Below, in pieces: positions 1 through 8,103 of a stretch of DNA of 64,000 nt (position 1 is the first letter of the stretch; each line of letters opens with the position of its first letter). The notes under the pieces were generated by a model. That model worked only from the letters and a program-made list of their open reading frames with translations. It did not search any database and was not told the origin of the DNA. The stretch comes from Fructilactobacillus lindneri DSM 20690 = JCM 11027. Its GTDB lineage: Bacteria; Bacillota; Bacilli; Lactobacillales; Lactobacillaceae. The stretch is from contig NZ_MIYK01000001.1 of the NCBI RefSeq assembly GCF_002907375.1, forward strand, positions 310,001 to 374,000, written 5' to 3'. A program made the position numbers and the translations under genes.

Positions 1-35
1 AAACCAATTTATAACAAAAAAAGGGGAAAATAATT

Positions 36-695
36 ATGATTAAGGTTGCGCCATCAATTTTAAGTGCTGATTATGTAAATCTGCAAAAATCAATTGAAGA
101 AGTTGATAAAGCCGGTGCAGAAATTTTACATATTGATATTATGGACGGAATGTTTGTTCCTTCTATTTCCTATGGACCTGGATGGGTAAAAGCAATTCGA
201 CCAATAACTAAAATGGAATTAGATTGCCATTTAATGATTGAAAATCCAGAAAGATACATCGATGTTTTTGCTGATAATGGTGCAGATATCATTGGTGTGC
301 ACGTAGAAGCCACCCAACATATTCATCGTGCTTTACAAATGATTAAAGCTAAAGGCGTAAAAGCAGAAGTAGTAATTAACCCAGGAACTCCAGTTAGCTT
401 AATCAAACCAATTCTTTACATGATTGATCAAGTATTAGTAATGACAGTAAACCCAGGATTTGGCGGACAAAAGTTTATACCAGAAACTATTGGAAAGATT
501 AAGCAGCTAGATCGTTTAAGAAATGAACATGATAATTATAATTACGATATTGAAATTGATGGTGGAGTTAACAATAAGACAGTTGTTAAGGCATATGAAG
601 CTGGTGCTAATGTAGCTGTAGCTGGTTCTTATGTATTTGATGCTGAAGATCCCGCAGCTAGAATTAATGCGATTAGAGAGGCAACTAATTTCTAA
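36..695 (+). CDS. rpe: ribulose-phosphate 3-epimerase
   Basis: Interconverts ribulose 5-phosphate and xylulose 5-phosphate in the cytoplasm (pentose phosphate / phosphoketolase route). The 219-residue protein has the expected length and the TIM-barrel signature: HIDIMDG at 32-38 with metal/catalytic His32, Asp34 and Asp37, His65 in CHLMIENP, the phosphate-binding loop VNPGFGGQ near 138-145, and catalytic Asp175 in IDGGVN. An AAGGGG ribosome binding site about ten bases upstream supports the ATG. thiN follows after two bases. In most Lactobacillaceae the preceding gene is rsgA, which would lie just outside the window. Family assignment is secure. Confidence 0.97.
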   Translation: MIKVAPSILSADYVNLQKSIEEVDKAGAEILHIDIMDGMFVPSISYGPGWVKAIRPITKMELDCHLMIENPERYIDVFADNGADIIGVHVEATQHIHRALQMIKAKGVKAEVVINPGTPVSLIKPILYMIDQVLVMTVNPGFGGQKFIPETIGKIKQLDRLRNEHDNYNYDIEIDGGVNNKTVVKAYEAGANVAVAGSYVFDAEDPAARINAIREATNF

Positions 696-697
696 TT

Positions 698-1345
698 ATG
701 AAAGTAGTTAATTTATTAGTAGGTGGTCCTAAAACAGAATGGCCTACTGATTTAAAGTCAGATACAAAAATAAAAGGTCCTTTTGTTGGAGTTGACCGAG
801 GGGCATTAAGCCTTTTGGAAATGGGAATCAAACCGATTGCAGCTGTAGGGGATTTTGATTCAGTTTCATCAGTTGAATTACAACAAATTAAAAAAAATGT
901 TTCGAATGTTTATTGTTCAAATCCAATCAAAGATGAAACGGATACAGAGTTAGGAATTAGATATGTACTTAAACACTTTCCTAATTATCAAATTAACGTT
1001 TATGGTTTTTCGGGTGGAAGATTAGATCAACTGATGACAAACTTGTTGATGGTATATAAAGATCCAATTAAATCTGTGGCCGAGAAAATAACTTTAATTG
1101 ATCGACATAATTTTGTTAATTTCTTTTTACCTGGAAAGTATCAAATTACAAAGATCTCAGGAATGAAATATTTAGATTTTGTTTCATTAGAAAAAACTAA
1201 ATTAACACTTCCAGACGAAAAATATAAATTAAATAATTATGAAATTAAGTTTCCGGTGTCTTTTTCAAGTAATGAATTTATTGGAAATCATGCCACATTT
1301 TCATTTGATAGTGGGATTCTAATGGTTATCCAAAGTTCCGATTAA
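698..1345 (+). CDS. thiN: thiamine pyrophosphokinase
   Basis: Transfers pyrophosphate from ATP to thiamine, giving the cofactor TPP. The 215-residue sequence shows the family landmarks: GVDRGALSLLEMGI (about 31-44), VGDFDS (about 51-56), DETDTELG (about 88-95) and GFSGGRLDQ (about 108-116), followed by the beta-sandwich C-terminal domain. It sits two bases behind rpe and is presumably cotranscribed; a strong hairpin ends the unit. No thiamine biosynthesis gene is nearby, so the likely job is activation of imported thiamine, needed for example by phosphoketolase; that last link is inference. Confidence 0.95.
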   Translation: MKVVNLLVGGPKTEWPTDLKSDTKIKGPFVGVDRGALSLLEMGIKPIAAVGDFDSVSSVELQQIKKNVSNVYCSNPIKDETDTELGIRYVLKHFPNYQINVYGFSGGRLDQLMTNLLMVYKDPIKSVAEKITLIDRHNFVNFFLPGKYQITKISGMKYLDFVSLEKTKLTLPDEKYKLNNYEIKFPVSFSSNEFIGNHATFSFDSGILMVIQSSD

Positions 1346-1384
1346 AAAAGAGAGCAGCCATATTTGTGGCTGCTCTCTTTTTTT
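1344..1384. terminator. bidirectional terminator between thiN and rpmB
   Basis: A perfect 12-bp stem (AGAGAGCAGCCA, six-base loop, complement) is flanked by an A run on the left and a T run on the right, so it can stop transcription of thiN on + and of rpmB on -. Confidence 0.9.
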
Positions 1385-1409
1385 AATTAATTAATTAAAA
1401 TATTTGTAA

Positions 1410-1595
1410 TTATACACGTTTGAACTTACCAGATTTTAAGGTTCTTGCACTTAACCAAACACGTTTTGGTTTACCATCTACTAAAATACGAACTTTTTGT
1501 AGGTTTGGCTTCCAACTTCTTCTTGAAGCGTTTAAGGCATGAGAACGACGGTTACCAAAATGAGTTCTCTTTCCTGATAATTGATCTTTAGCCAT
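1410..1595 (-). CDS. rpmB: 50S ribosomal protein L28
   Basis: Structural protein of the large ribosomal subunit, 61 residues, basic, beginning [20 protein letters not shown] and ending with KSGKFKRV as usual for Bacilli. The frame is open eight codons further upstream, but the ATG ending at 1595 is chosen because an AGGAGGGA ribosome binding site lies directly before it and because the family starts there. It carries no CxxC zinc motifs, so it is the zinc-independent form. It is transcribed alone, divergent from the asp23 gene, and ends at the bidirectional hairpin. Confidence 0.97.
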   Translation of the reverse strand: MAKDQLSGKRTHFGNRRSHALNASRRSWKPNLQKVRILVDGKPKRVWLSARTLKSGKFKRV

Positions 1596-1626
1596 GAAAA
1601 TCCCTCCTTTAAAATGCATTAAAGCG

Positions 1627-1667
1627 TAAATAAGCTATAATGATAGGTTAGCATAAATAAGCTATAA
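1627..1667. repeat. 14-bp direct repeat upstream of rpmB
   Basis: TAAATAAGCTATAA occurs at 1627-1640 and again at 1654-1667, exactly 27 bases apart, in the 5' region of rpmB. The repeats could be duplicated promoter elements or a leader/operator element; the sequence alone does not decide. Confidence 0.6.
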
Positions 1668-1711
1668 ATGCAATTGTTCTTTCAAGTAATTTTGCTTTAC
1701 ACCCAAAAATT

Positions 1712-1739
1712 TTGGATTTGGGTTTCTATATGTTATTAT
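1712..1739 (+). promoter_or_regulatory. candidate sigma-A promoter of asp23-fakA
   Basis: TTGGAT (1712-1717) and TATTAT (1734-1739) are separated by 16 bases, upstream of the asp23-family gene. A short inverted repeat (ACCCAAA at about 1700, TTTGGGT at about 1718-1724) overlaps the -35 side. Prediction by eye only. Confidence 0.4.
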
Positions 1740-1781
1740 ATAGTATCGTTATTAGCTCGTTAAAATAAGGAGATGCATACG

Positions 1782-2144
1782 ATGGCAGTAAAAATGAATA
1801 CCCAATATGGGTCAATAGATATTGATAATGACGTAATTGCTACAGTAGTCGGCGGTGCGGCAACTGATAATTACGGAGTTGTGGGTATGGCCAGTAAAAA
1901 TCAATTAAAAGATAATATGAATGAAATTTTACGTAGAGATGCTTACTCACGTGGAGTTGTTGTACGTCAAGTTGATGATCAAATTGAAGTAGATGTTAAT
2001 ATCATTGTGAGTTACGGAACTAAAATATCGGAAGTCTCACGAACTGTTCAGGATAAAGTAAAATATAATTTACAATCAATGCTCGGTGTTACAGCTGACG
2101 CGGTTAATGTTATCGTTCAAGGCGTTAAGGTGATTATCGATTAA
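1782..2144 (+). CDS. Asp23/Gls24 family envelope stress protein (YloU-like)
   Basis: A 120-residue Asp23/Gls24-domain protein. These proteins associate with the membrane surface and cell envelope homeostasis; the exact reaction, if any, is unknown. Visible features are the opening TQYGSIDIDNDVIATVVGGAA and the ending NVIVQGVKVI typical of the family. An upstream in-frame ATG at 1773 abuts the AAGGAG site, so the ATG at 1782 (nine bases from it) is the better start. The gene is followed by the DAK2-domain gene, the same pairing as yloU-yloV in Bacillus. Confidence 0.93.
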   Translation: MAVKMNTQYGSIDIDNDVIATVVGGAATDNYGVVGMASKNQLKDNMNEILRRDAYSRGVVVRQVDDQIEVDVNIIVSYGTKISEVSRTVQDKVKYNLQSMLGVTADAVNVIVQGVKVIID

Positions 2145-2176
2145 TTATTTTGAATTGAAAGGGAGATTGAATAATA

Positions 2177-3874
2177 GTGCCAGTAACTAAGATTACTACT
2201 AAAGAGTTCGACCAAATGGTTCAGGCTGCATCGGTCGTACTAAAAAATAATGCAGATTTTATTAATTCTTTAAATGTTTTTCCTGTACCAGATGGTGACA
2301 CTGGTACTAATATGAGCTTATCTTTTGCTAGTGGAGCTAAGTATGTAAAACAATCTAATAGTAAAACTATTGGTGAAAAAGCTTCTGCATTAGCAAAAGG
2401 ATTGTTAATGGGAGCTCGAGGTAATTCTGGAGTAATTCTTTCTCAAATTTTTCGTGGTTTTTCTAAAGATGTCGAGGGAAAGACAGATTTAACAGCTAAA
2501 GAATTATCTAATGCAATTACAGCAGGGGCTAAAACAGCTTATAAATCTGTAATGAAACCAACTGAAGGTACAATTTTAACTGTTGTTCGCTATGCAGCAA
2601 ATGCTGGACAACGTGAATCTGAAAAAACTGATAATGTCGCTGAAGTGATGGATGCTATTACCAAAGGTGCTCAAGACGCATTGAAAAAAACACCTGATTT
2701 ACTTCCAGTTTTAAAACAAGTTGGGGTAGTTGATTCTGGTGGACAAGGCTTAACCTTTGTTTTTGAAGCTTTTGCAGACATTTTAAATGGTCGTCAACCT
2801 TCGAACGATAAAAGATCAAAGTTTAATGTTGAGTCAAATAAGATGGATCAAATGGTTAACGAAGATCATCATGAAAGTGCCCAAGGACAATTGGATCCTG
2901 CAAGTATTGTGTATGGTTATTGTACACAAATGACAGTTCGATTTGGCAAAGGTAAGGAAGCTAAGAAGTCGTTTGAATATGATGAATTTTATAATTACCT
3001 TGCTCCTTTGGGTGATTCATTATTAGTAATTAATGATGATGAAGTCGCTAAAGTCCATATTCATACGGAACAACCTGGGAAAGTTTTAGGTTGGGGACAG
3101 CAGTTTGGTGATTTAATTAACATTAAAATTGATAACATGCGAGCTCAACAAGAAAATATCATGGAAAATGATGAAGAAATTGAAGAACAACCAGTTGATG
3201 ATGTTGCTGCTGAACCAAAGGACTTAGCTATTGTGTCTGTGGTTGCTGGTAAAGGACTTGAAGATTTATTCAAAAGTTTAGGTGTTACTAACATTATCAG
3301 TGGTGGACAAACAATGAATCCAAGTACTGAAGATATTGTTAAATCTGTTAATAATTCAAATGCTAAACAAGCAATTGTATTGCCAAATAACAAAAATATT
3401 TTTCTTGCGGCTGAACAAGCTGAAAAATTAACTGATATTCCAATGAAAGTAGTTCACAGTAAGACCGTTCCTCAAGGATTAACTGCTATGTTTTCGTATA
3501 ATCCGGAAAATAGTTTGGAAGAGAATCAAGCTGAAATGGATGATTCTTTAAATACTGTAAAAAGTGGACAAGTTACTGCAGCTGTAAGAGATACTAAAAT
3601 TAATGGTTTAGATATCAAAAAGGGTAGCTTTATGGGAATTGTTGATGGAACTATTGATGTTATAGGCGAAAACCTTGATGATACTACAATTAATATGCTT
3701 AAATCAATGCTTGACGAAGATAGTGAAAATGTAACTATTATTTTTGGTGACGGGGCTTCCCAAACTGATGCCGATAAAATTGAACAAGCTGCATTGGCAA
3801 TTGATGCAGATCTTGAAATTGAAATTCATGAAGGAAATCAGCCTGTTTATCCACTTATTATTTCGGTAGAATAA
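2177..3874 (+). CDS. fakA: DAK2-domain fatty acid kinase (FakA/YloV family)
   Basis: Likely the ATP-binding kinase subunit that phosphorylates fatty acids presented by a FakB (DegV-family) partner; the acyl-phosphate feeds PlsY and PlsX. The 565-residue protein has an N-terminal DAK2 (dihydroxyacetone-kinase-like L) domain with the Mg/ATP site NVFPVPDGDTGTNM near 33-46 and the glycine-rich GARGNSGVILSQ near 78-89, a middle domain, and a C-terminal DegV-like domain. The start is GTG behind GAAAGGGAGA. A candidate partner, DegV/FakB, is at 47064-47930, and plsX is two genes downstream. Function is inferred from Staphylococcus aureus FakA; the fold assignment is firm. Confidence 0.9.
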   Translation: MPVTKITTKEFDQMVQAASVVLKNNADFINSLNVFPVPDGDTGTNMSLSFASGAKYVKQSNSKTIGEKASALAKGLLMGARGNSGVILSQIFRGFSKDVEGKTDLTAKELSNAITAGAKTAYKSVMKPTEGTILTVVRYAANAGQRESEKTDNVAEVMDAITKGAQDALKKTPDLLPVLKQVGVVDSGGQGLTFVFEAFADILNGRQPSNDKRSKFNVESNKMDQMVNEDHHESAQGQLDPASIVYGYCTQMTVRFGKGKEAKKSFEYDEFYNYLAPLGDSLLVINDDEVAKVHIHTEQPGKVLGWGQQFGDLINIKIDNMRAQQENIMENDEEIEEQPVDDVAAEPKDLAIVSVVAGKGLEDLFKSLGVTNIISGGQTMNPSTEDIVKSVNNSNAKQAIVLPNNKNIFLAAEQAEKLTDIPMKVVHSKTVPQGLTAMFSYNPENSLEENQAEMDDSLNTVKSGQVTAAVRDTKINGLDIKKGSFMGIVDGTIDVIGENLDDTTINMLKSMLDEDSENVTIIFGDGASQTDADKIEQAALAIDADLEIEIHEGNQPVYPLIISVE

Positions 3875-3900
3875 TAATAAATTAAATTAATATTAAATAG

Positions 3901-3932
3901 CTGTTAATTCAAAATTGGATTAACAGTTTTTT
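3901..3932 (+). terminator. terminator after fakA
   Basis: Stem CTGTTAAT / ATTAACAG with a ten-base loop, followed by six T. A modest hairpin; readthrough into recG is possible. Confidence 0.65.
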
Positions 3933-3952
3933 AGTATAGGAGGTGAACTAAA

Positions 3953-5983
3953 TTGAAAAACCTAGATGATCCTATTAGTAAACTAAAAGGAGTTGGTCCT
4001 AAAAAACAGGAAGATTTATTTGATTTAAATATTAAAACAATTTTTGATTTATTAAATTATTTTCCGTTTCGTTATGATGACTTTAGAATGAAAGATTTAA
4101 GTCAACTACAGGATCAGCAAACAGTCACTTTAAAAGGAAAAATTGCGGTTGAACCAACAGTCAACTATTTTGGAAAGCGACGCAATCGTTTGATTATTAG
4201 ATTATTAGTTGGTAATGATGTTATTCCGATTTCTTTTTTTAACCAACCTTGGCTGAAAAAAAATTTAATTGTGGGTCAAGAAATTTTAGTCTACGGAAAA
4301 TTTGATTCTAATCGAAAAACAATGTCTGGAATTAAAATAATTAATGAAACTAAAAATCAAGGTTATAATTCAATATATTCTGTAAATAGTAAAATTACTC
4401 AAAAAAGTTTAAAGCAGATTATTGAACAAGCATATTCTGAATATCAGGATGTAATTGAAGACTTTGTTCCCAATTGGATTATAAAAAAATATAGACTTGA
4501 AAATCTAAAAAATGTTATTAAAACAATGCATTTTCCAAAATCACAAGCCGATGTAAAGGGTGCTCGTAGAACAGCTAAATTTAATGAATTTTTTTTGTTC
4601 CAAATGCGTCTTCAGACCGTTAAAGGTCAGAAACAAAAAAGTGAAAAAGCTAAGATAATGAGTGATAAATTAACTTTAATGCCTTTCATTGACAAACTTC
4701 CGTATGAATTAACTGCAGCACAAGATAAAGTAGTTAATGAAATATTGTACGATTTACATCGCCCATATCAGATGAATCGCCTGCTACAAGGTGATGTGGG
4801 TAGTGGAAAAACAGTAGTGGCAGCTCTTGCCATTTTAGCTACTGTTTTGTCTCATAAACAAGCAGTGATGCTAGCACCAACAGAAATACTAGCTGAACAA
4901 CATGCTAATAGTTTAGCCAAACTATTTAAAGATACAGATATTAATATTGCTTTATTAACCGGAGACACTCCTAATTCTGCTAGAAAACAATTACTACCTA
5001 GAATTAAAGATGGAAAAATCAATTTAATTGTGGGGACGCATGCCTTATTCCAGGATACCGTTCAATATCATGACTTAGGTTTAGCAGTAATTGATGAACA
5101 ACATCGATTTGGGGTTAATCAACGTCGTAAAATGCGTGAAAAAGGAGCTGCTACCAATGTGTTATCCATGACAGCTACTCCGATTCCTAGAACATTATCA
5201 ATTACGACATATGGTGAAATGGATATTTCAGTGATTGATGAACTTCCAGGTGGAAGAAAACCAATTAAAACAACCTGGATTAAAAATAACCAAGTAAGAT
5301 TAATGTTAAACTTCCTAAAAAAACATCTCAAAAATCATGAGCAAGCTTATGTAGTGGTTCCTTTAATTGATGAATCCGATTCTGTTGATATGAGAAATGT
5401 AACTGATACTTATGAAAAATTTGAACAGACATTTTCACCGACTTACCAAGTTGGTTTGTTGCATGGTCAAATGAATGATGAAGATAAGAATCAAGTTATG
5501 GATGATTTCAAAAAAAATAAGACTCAAATATTAATTTCTACTACTGTAATTGAAGTAGGTGTAGATGTTTCAAATGCAAGCGTAATGGTGATTTTTGATG
5601 CCGATCATTTTGGACTTGCACAGTTGCATCAATTACGTGGAAGAGTGGGACGTGGTCAACAACAATCATATTGTATTTTAATTGCTGATCCTAAAAACAA
5701 AACTGGGATTGAGCGAATGAATGTAATGAGCTCTTCAACTGATGGTTTCTTTATTTCACAAAAAGATTTAGAATTAAGAGGACCAGGTGATATTTTAGGA
5801 AAACAGCAATCTGGTATTCCTAATTTTAAAGTTGGTGATCCAATTTCTGATGTTAATATTCTTAGTGCTGCTAAAAATGTTGCTACAAGAGTTACAGATG
5901 AAGACAATTGGCAGCAACTCGCAAAAAATAAAAATCTTGTCGAGCGTTTGAATGCAATAAATAATAATACATCATTTGATTAA
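3953..5983 (+). CDS. recG: ATP-dependent DNA helicase RecG
   Basis: Branched-DNA translocase that regresses stalled replication forks and processes Holliday junctions. At 676 residues it has the usual length. Domain order: N-terminal wedge/OB domain with DPISKLKGVGPKK at the start, helicase motif I GDVGSGKTVVAALA near 281-294, motif II as DEQH (the RecG form), motif III SMTATPIPRT, and motifs V-VI with STTVIEVGVDV and QLRGRVGRG. The TTG start is preceded by a near-perfect AGGAGGTGA, a case where the ribosome binding site decides the start. plsX follows after 11 bases. Confidence 0.97.
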   Translation: MKNLDDPISKLKGVGPKKQEDLFDLNIKTIFDLLNYFPFRYDDFRMKDLSQLQDQQTVTLKGKIAVEPTVNYFGKRRNRLIIRLLVGNDVIPISFFNQPWLKKNLIVGQEILVYGKFDSNRKTMSGIKIINETKNQGYNSIYSVNSKITQKSLKQIIEQAYSEYQDVIEDFVPNWIIKKYRLENLKNVIKTMHFPKSQADVKGARRTAKFNEFFLFQMRLQTVKGQKQKSEKAKIMSDKLTLMPFIDKLPYELTAAQDKVVNEILYDLHRPYQMNRLLQGDVGSGKTVVAALAILATVLSHKQAVMLAPTEILAEQHANSLAKLFKDTDINIALLTGDTPNSARKQLLPRIKDGKINLIVGTHALFQDTVQYHDLGLAVIDEQHRFGVNQRRKMREKGAATNVLSMTATPIPRTLSITTYGEMDISVIDELPGGRKPIKTTWIKNNQVRLMLNFLKKHLKNHEQAYVVVPLIDESDSVDMRNVTDTYEKFEQTFSPTYQVGLLHGQMNDEDKNQVMDDFKKNKTQILISTTVIEVGVDVSNASVMVIFDADHFGLAQLHQLRGRVGRGQQQSYCILIADPKNKTGIERMNVMSSSTDGFFISQKDLELRGPGDILGKQQSGIPNFKVGDPISDVNILSAAKNVATRVTDEDNWQQLAKNKNLVERLNAINNNTSFD

Positions 5984-5994
5984 GGAGTTATCTA

Positions 5995-7011
5995 ATGGTT
6001 AAGCTTGCAGTTGATGCGATGGGTGGAGATAATGCACCTCAATCAATAATTGAAGGTGTAGAATTGGCACGAAATGAAAATAGTAAGATTGAATTTTTAC
6101 TATTTGGAGATAAAAAACAAATTCAACCACTTTTAAAAGATAATAAAAATATAACAATTGTTCATACTGATGAAGTAATTACTATGGATGATGAACCAGT
6201 TAGAGCGGTTAAAAAAAAGAAAAATTCAAGTTTAGTGTTGGCTGCTAAAGCTGTAAAAGATGGGGAAGCAGACGCATTTGTATCTGCTGGTAGTACTGGA
6301 GCAGTCATGGTAGCTGGTCTGTTAATCATTGGTAGAATAAAATCAATTGATAGACCAGGACTAACGGTTACGATGCCTGTAATTAATAATGATACTGGAT
6401 TTACTATGATTGATTTTGGAGCGAATGCAGATGCTAAAGTTAATAATATTTGCCAGTATGCTTTATTAGGAAAATTTTATTCAAAAAATGTTAGAAAAGT
6501 AGACAATCCGAAAATTGGCTTAATAAACAATGGAACCGAAGATGATAAAGGAAATATTATCCATCAAAAGATGCATCAAGCATTGCAATCAATGAGTGAT
6601 AATGGGGACATTAATTTTATTGGAAATATTGAACCGCGTGGATTATTAAACGGTATTACGGATGTAGCTGTTACAGATGGATTTACAGGTAATGCTGTTT
6701 TGAAATCAACAGAAGGTAGTGCTTTAGCCGTTATTGATATGCTAAAAGATGGAATTAAAAATGGCGGAATTAAAAGTAAAATGGGAGCGTTTTTTTTAAA
6801 GGATACTCTGAAAAAAATTGCTCAAAAAATGGATTATACTAAATATGGTGGGGCAGTTCTTTTAGGTTTAAAAGCTCCAGTAGTTAAAGGTCACGGTAAC
6901 AGTAATCCTGAAATGATTAAAAATTGTCTATTCCATGCAAATGAAATTGTTACCTCAGGTTATGTTGAAGAAGTTGAAAATTTTTTTAATAATACTGAGA
7001 AAAATGATTAA
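5995..7011 (+). CDS. plsX: phosphate acyltransferase PlsX
   Basis: Interconverts acyl-ACP and acyl-phosphate; acyl-phosphate is the donor for PlsY in lysophosphatidic acid synthesis. 338 residues with the family start MVKLAVDAMGGDNAPQ and conserved blocks SAGSTGAVM, IDFGANAD, INNGTE and DGFTGNAVLKSTEG. It lies between recG and an ACP gene, the standard Bacilli order. Because the adjacent ACP lacks its prosthetic-group serine (see the next gene), PlsX here must use another ACP encoded elsewhere if it works on acyl-ACP at all; that is inference. Confidence 0.97.
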   Translation: MVKLAVDAMGGDNAPQSIIEGVELARNENSKIEFLLFGDKKQIQPLLKDNKNITIVHTDEVITMDDEPVRAVKKKKNSSLVLAAKAVKDGEADAFVSAGSTGAVMVAGLLIIGRIKSIDRPGLTVTMPVINNDTGFTMIDFGANADAKVNNICQYALLGKFYSKNVRKVDNPKIGLINNGTEDDKGNIIHQKMHQALQSMSDNGDINFIGNIEPRGLLNGITDVAVTDGFTGNAVLKSTEGSALAVIDMLKDGIKNGGIKSKMGAFFLKDTLKKIAQKMDYTKYGGAVLLGLKAPVVKGHGNSNPEMIKNCLFHANEIVTSGYVEEVENFFNNTEKND

Positions 7012-7041
7012 TTAGATTAAATGTTGATAGGAGTTTTTTTA

Positions 7042-7299
7042 ATGGATGATAAAAAAGTTTTTTTGAGCGTAGTCCAGACTGTTTGCAATCAATTTAATGT
7101 TGATGCCGCCTTAGTTTCACCTAAAACTGATTTCAATAAGGATCTTGGAGCTGATTTTGTTGATTTAGCCAAGTTTATTGTTGAAATTGAAGATGAATTT
7201 GGCGATGTGATTCCAAATGACGCAGCAGAAAGAATTCAAACTGTTAATGATTTAGTCAATGTAATTGTTGAAAGTACTAACAAAAAAAGAAAAAAATGA
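7042..7299 (+). CDS. acpP: acyl carrier protein-like, prosthetic serine replaced by Phe
   Basis: An 85-residue acidic four-helix ACP homologue placed directly after plsX as in other lactobacilli. Normally a serine in the DSL/DSV motif carries 4'-phosphopantetheine. Here the motif reads DLGADFVDLAKFI, so residue 39 is Phe (codon TTT, 7156-7158) instead of Ser; the surrounding helix and EIEDEFG are kept. The protein therefore cannot be converted to holo-ACP in the usual way. The frame is open from an ATG at 7021, but the start at 7042 follows an ATAGGAG site and fits the family. The C terminus is a lysine/arginine-rich tail (NKKRKK), unusual for an ACP. It may be decaying, structural, or regulatory. 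Confidence 0.85.
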   Translation: MDDKKVFLSVVQTVCNQFNVDAALVSPKTDFNKDLGADFVDLAKFIVEIEDEFGDVIPNDAAERIQTVNDLVNVIVESTNKKRKK

Positions 7300-7301
7300 T
7301 T

Positions 7302-7333
7302 AAAAACTCCATCAATTAAGATGGAGTTTTTAA
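7302..7333 (+). terminator. terminator after the ACP gene
   Basis: Stem AAAAACTCCATC / GATGGAGTTTTT with a six-base loop and a T run, between the ACP gene and rnc. Confidence 0.85.
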
Positions 7334-7376
7334 TTTAATGCTATACTGTAAGATAAATATGTTGGAGGTTTTTAAG

Positions 7377-8087
7377 TTGCAAAAAGAATTTGATGATATT
7401 TTAGCAGATAGATATAACGTTAAATTTAAAAATGAAGCTTTATTAGATGAAGCATTTACACAAGCTTCATATGTAAATGAACATCCAGATCAAGATTTAA
7501 AATTTTATGAACGCTTAGAATTTTTGGGAGATGCAGTTTATCAATTAGTAGTTTCCAATTATATCTTTAAAAGATACCCAGATATGCCACAAGGCCGTCT
7601 CTCTAGACTACGTGCTGCCATGGTTAATCGACATAGTTTTAGTCGGTTTGCTCGTGAATGTCATTTTGATAAATATATTCGTTTAGGAAGAGGAGAAGAA
7701 AAAGTTGGAGCTAGAAACCGTGATTCTTTACTTTGCGATATATTTGAATCTTTTATTGGAGCTGTTTATCTTGATCAAGGTATTGAAACGGTTAAGCATT
7801 TTTGTAATTTAGTTATTTTCCCTAAACTCGACGAAGGTTGGTTTGATGAGTTTTTTGATCATAAGACTGAGCTTCAAGAAGCAATTCAAATTAATGGACC
7901 TGTTAATATTGACTATAAGGTTTTAGATGAAGATGGTCCTGACAATGATCGTCAATTTAAAGTAGCTGTTTATGTTGATAATCAAGAGTTAGGTGTGGGA
8001 GAAGGACATGCCAAAAAAAATGCCGAACAAGCTGCTGCTAAAGTTGCTTTAAATAAATTAGGCATTAAAGATCAAAAATTGCAGTAA
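7377..8087 (+). CDS. rnc: ribonuclease III
   Basis: Endoribonuclease for double-stranded RNA, involved in rRNA maturation and mRNA decay. 236 residues: nuclease domain with ERLEFLGDAV at 45-54 (catalytic Glu48 and Asp52) and DIFESFIGAVYLD further on, then a C-terminal double-stranded RNA binding domain ending GHAKKNAEQAAAKVAL. An upstream in-frame ATG at 7338 would add 13 residues, but the TTG at 7377 sits six bases behind TTGGAGGT and gives the normal family N terminus. smc follows after 16 bases. Confidence 0.96.
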   Translation: MQKEFDDILADRYNVKFKNEALLDEAFTQASYVNEHPDQDLKFYERLEFLGDAVYQLVVSNYIFKRYPDMPQGRLSRLRAAMVNRHSFSRFARECHFDKYIRLGRGEEKVGARNRDSLLCDIFESFIGAVYLDQGIETVKHFCNLVIFPKLDEGWFDEFFDHKTELQEAIQINGPVNIDYKVLDEDGPDNDRQFKVAVYVDNQELGVGEGHAKKNAEQAAAKVALNKLGIKDQKLQ

Positions 8088-8103
8088 AAGCGAGGATTCT
8101 GTT

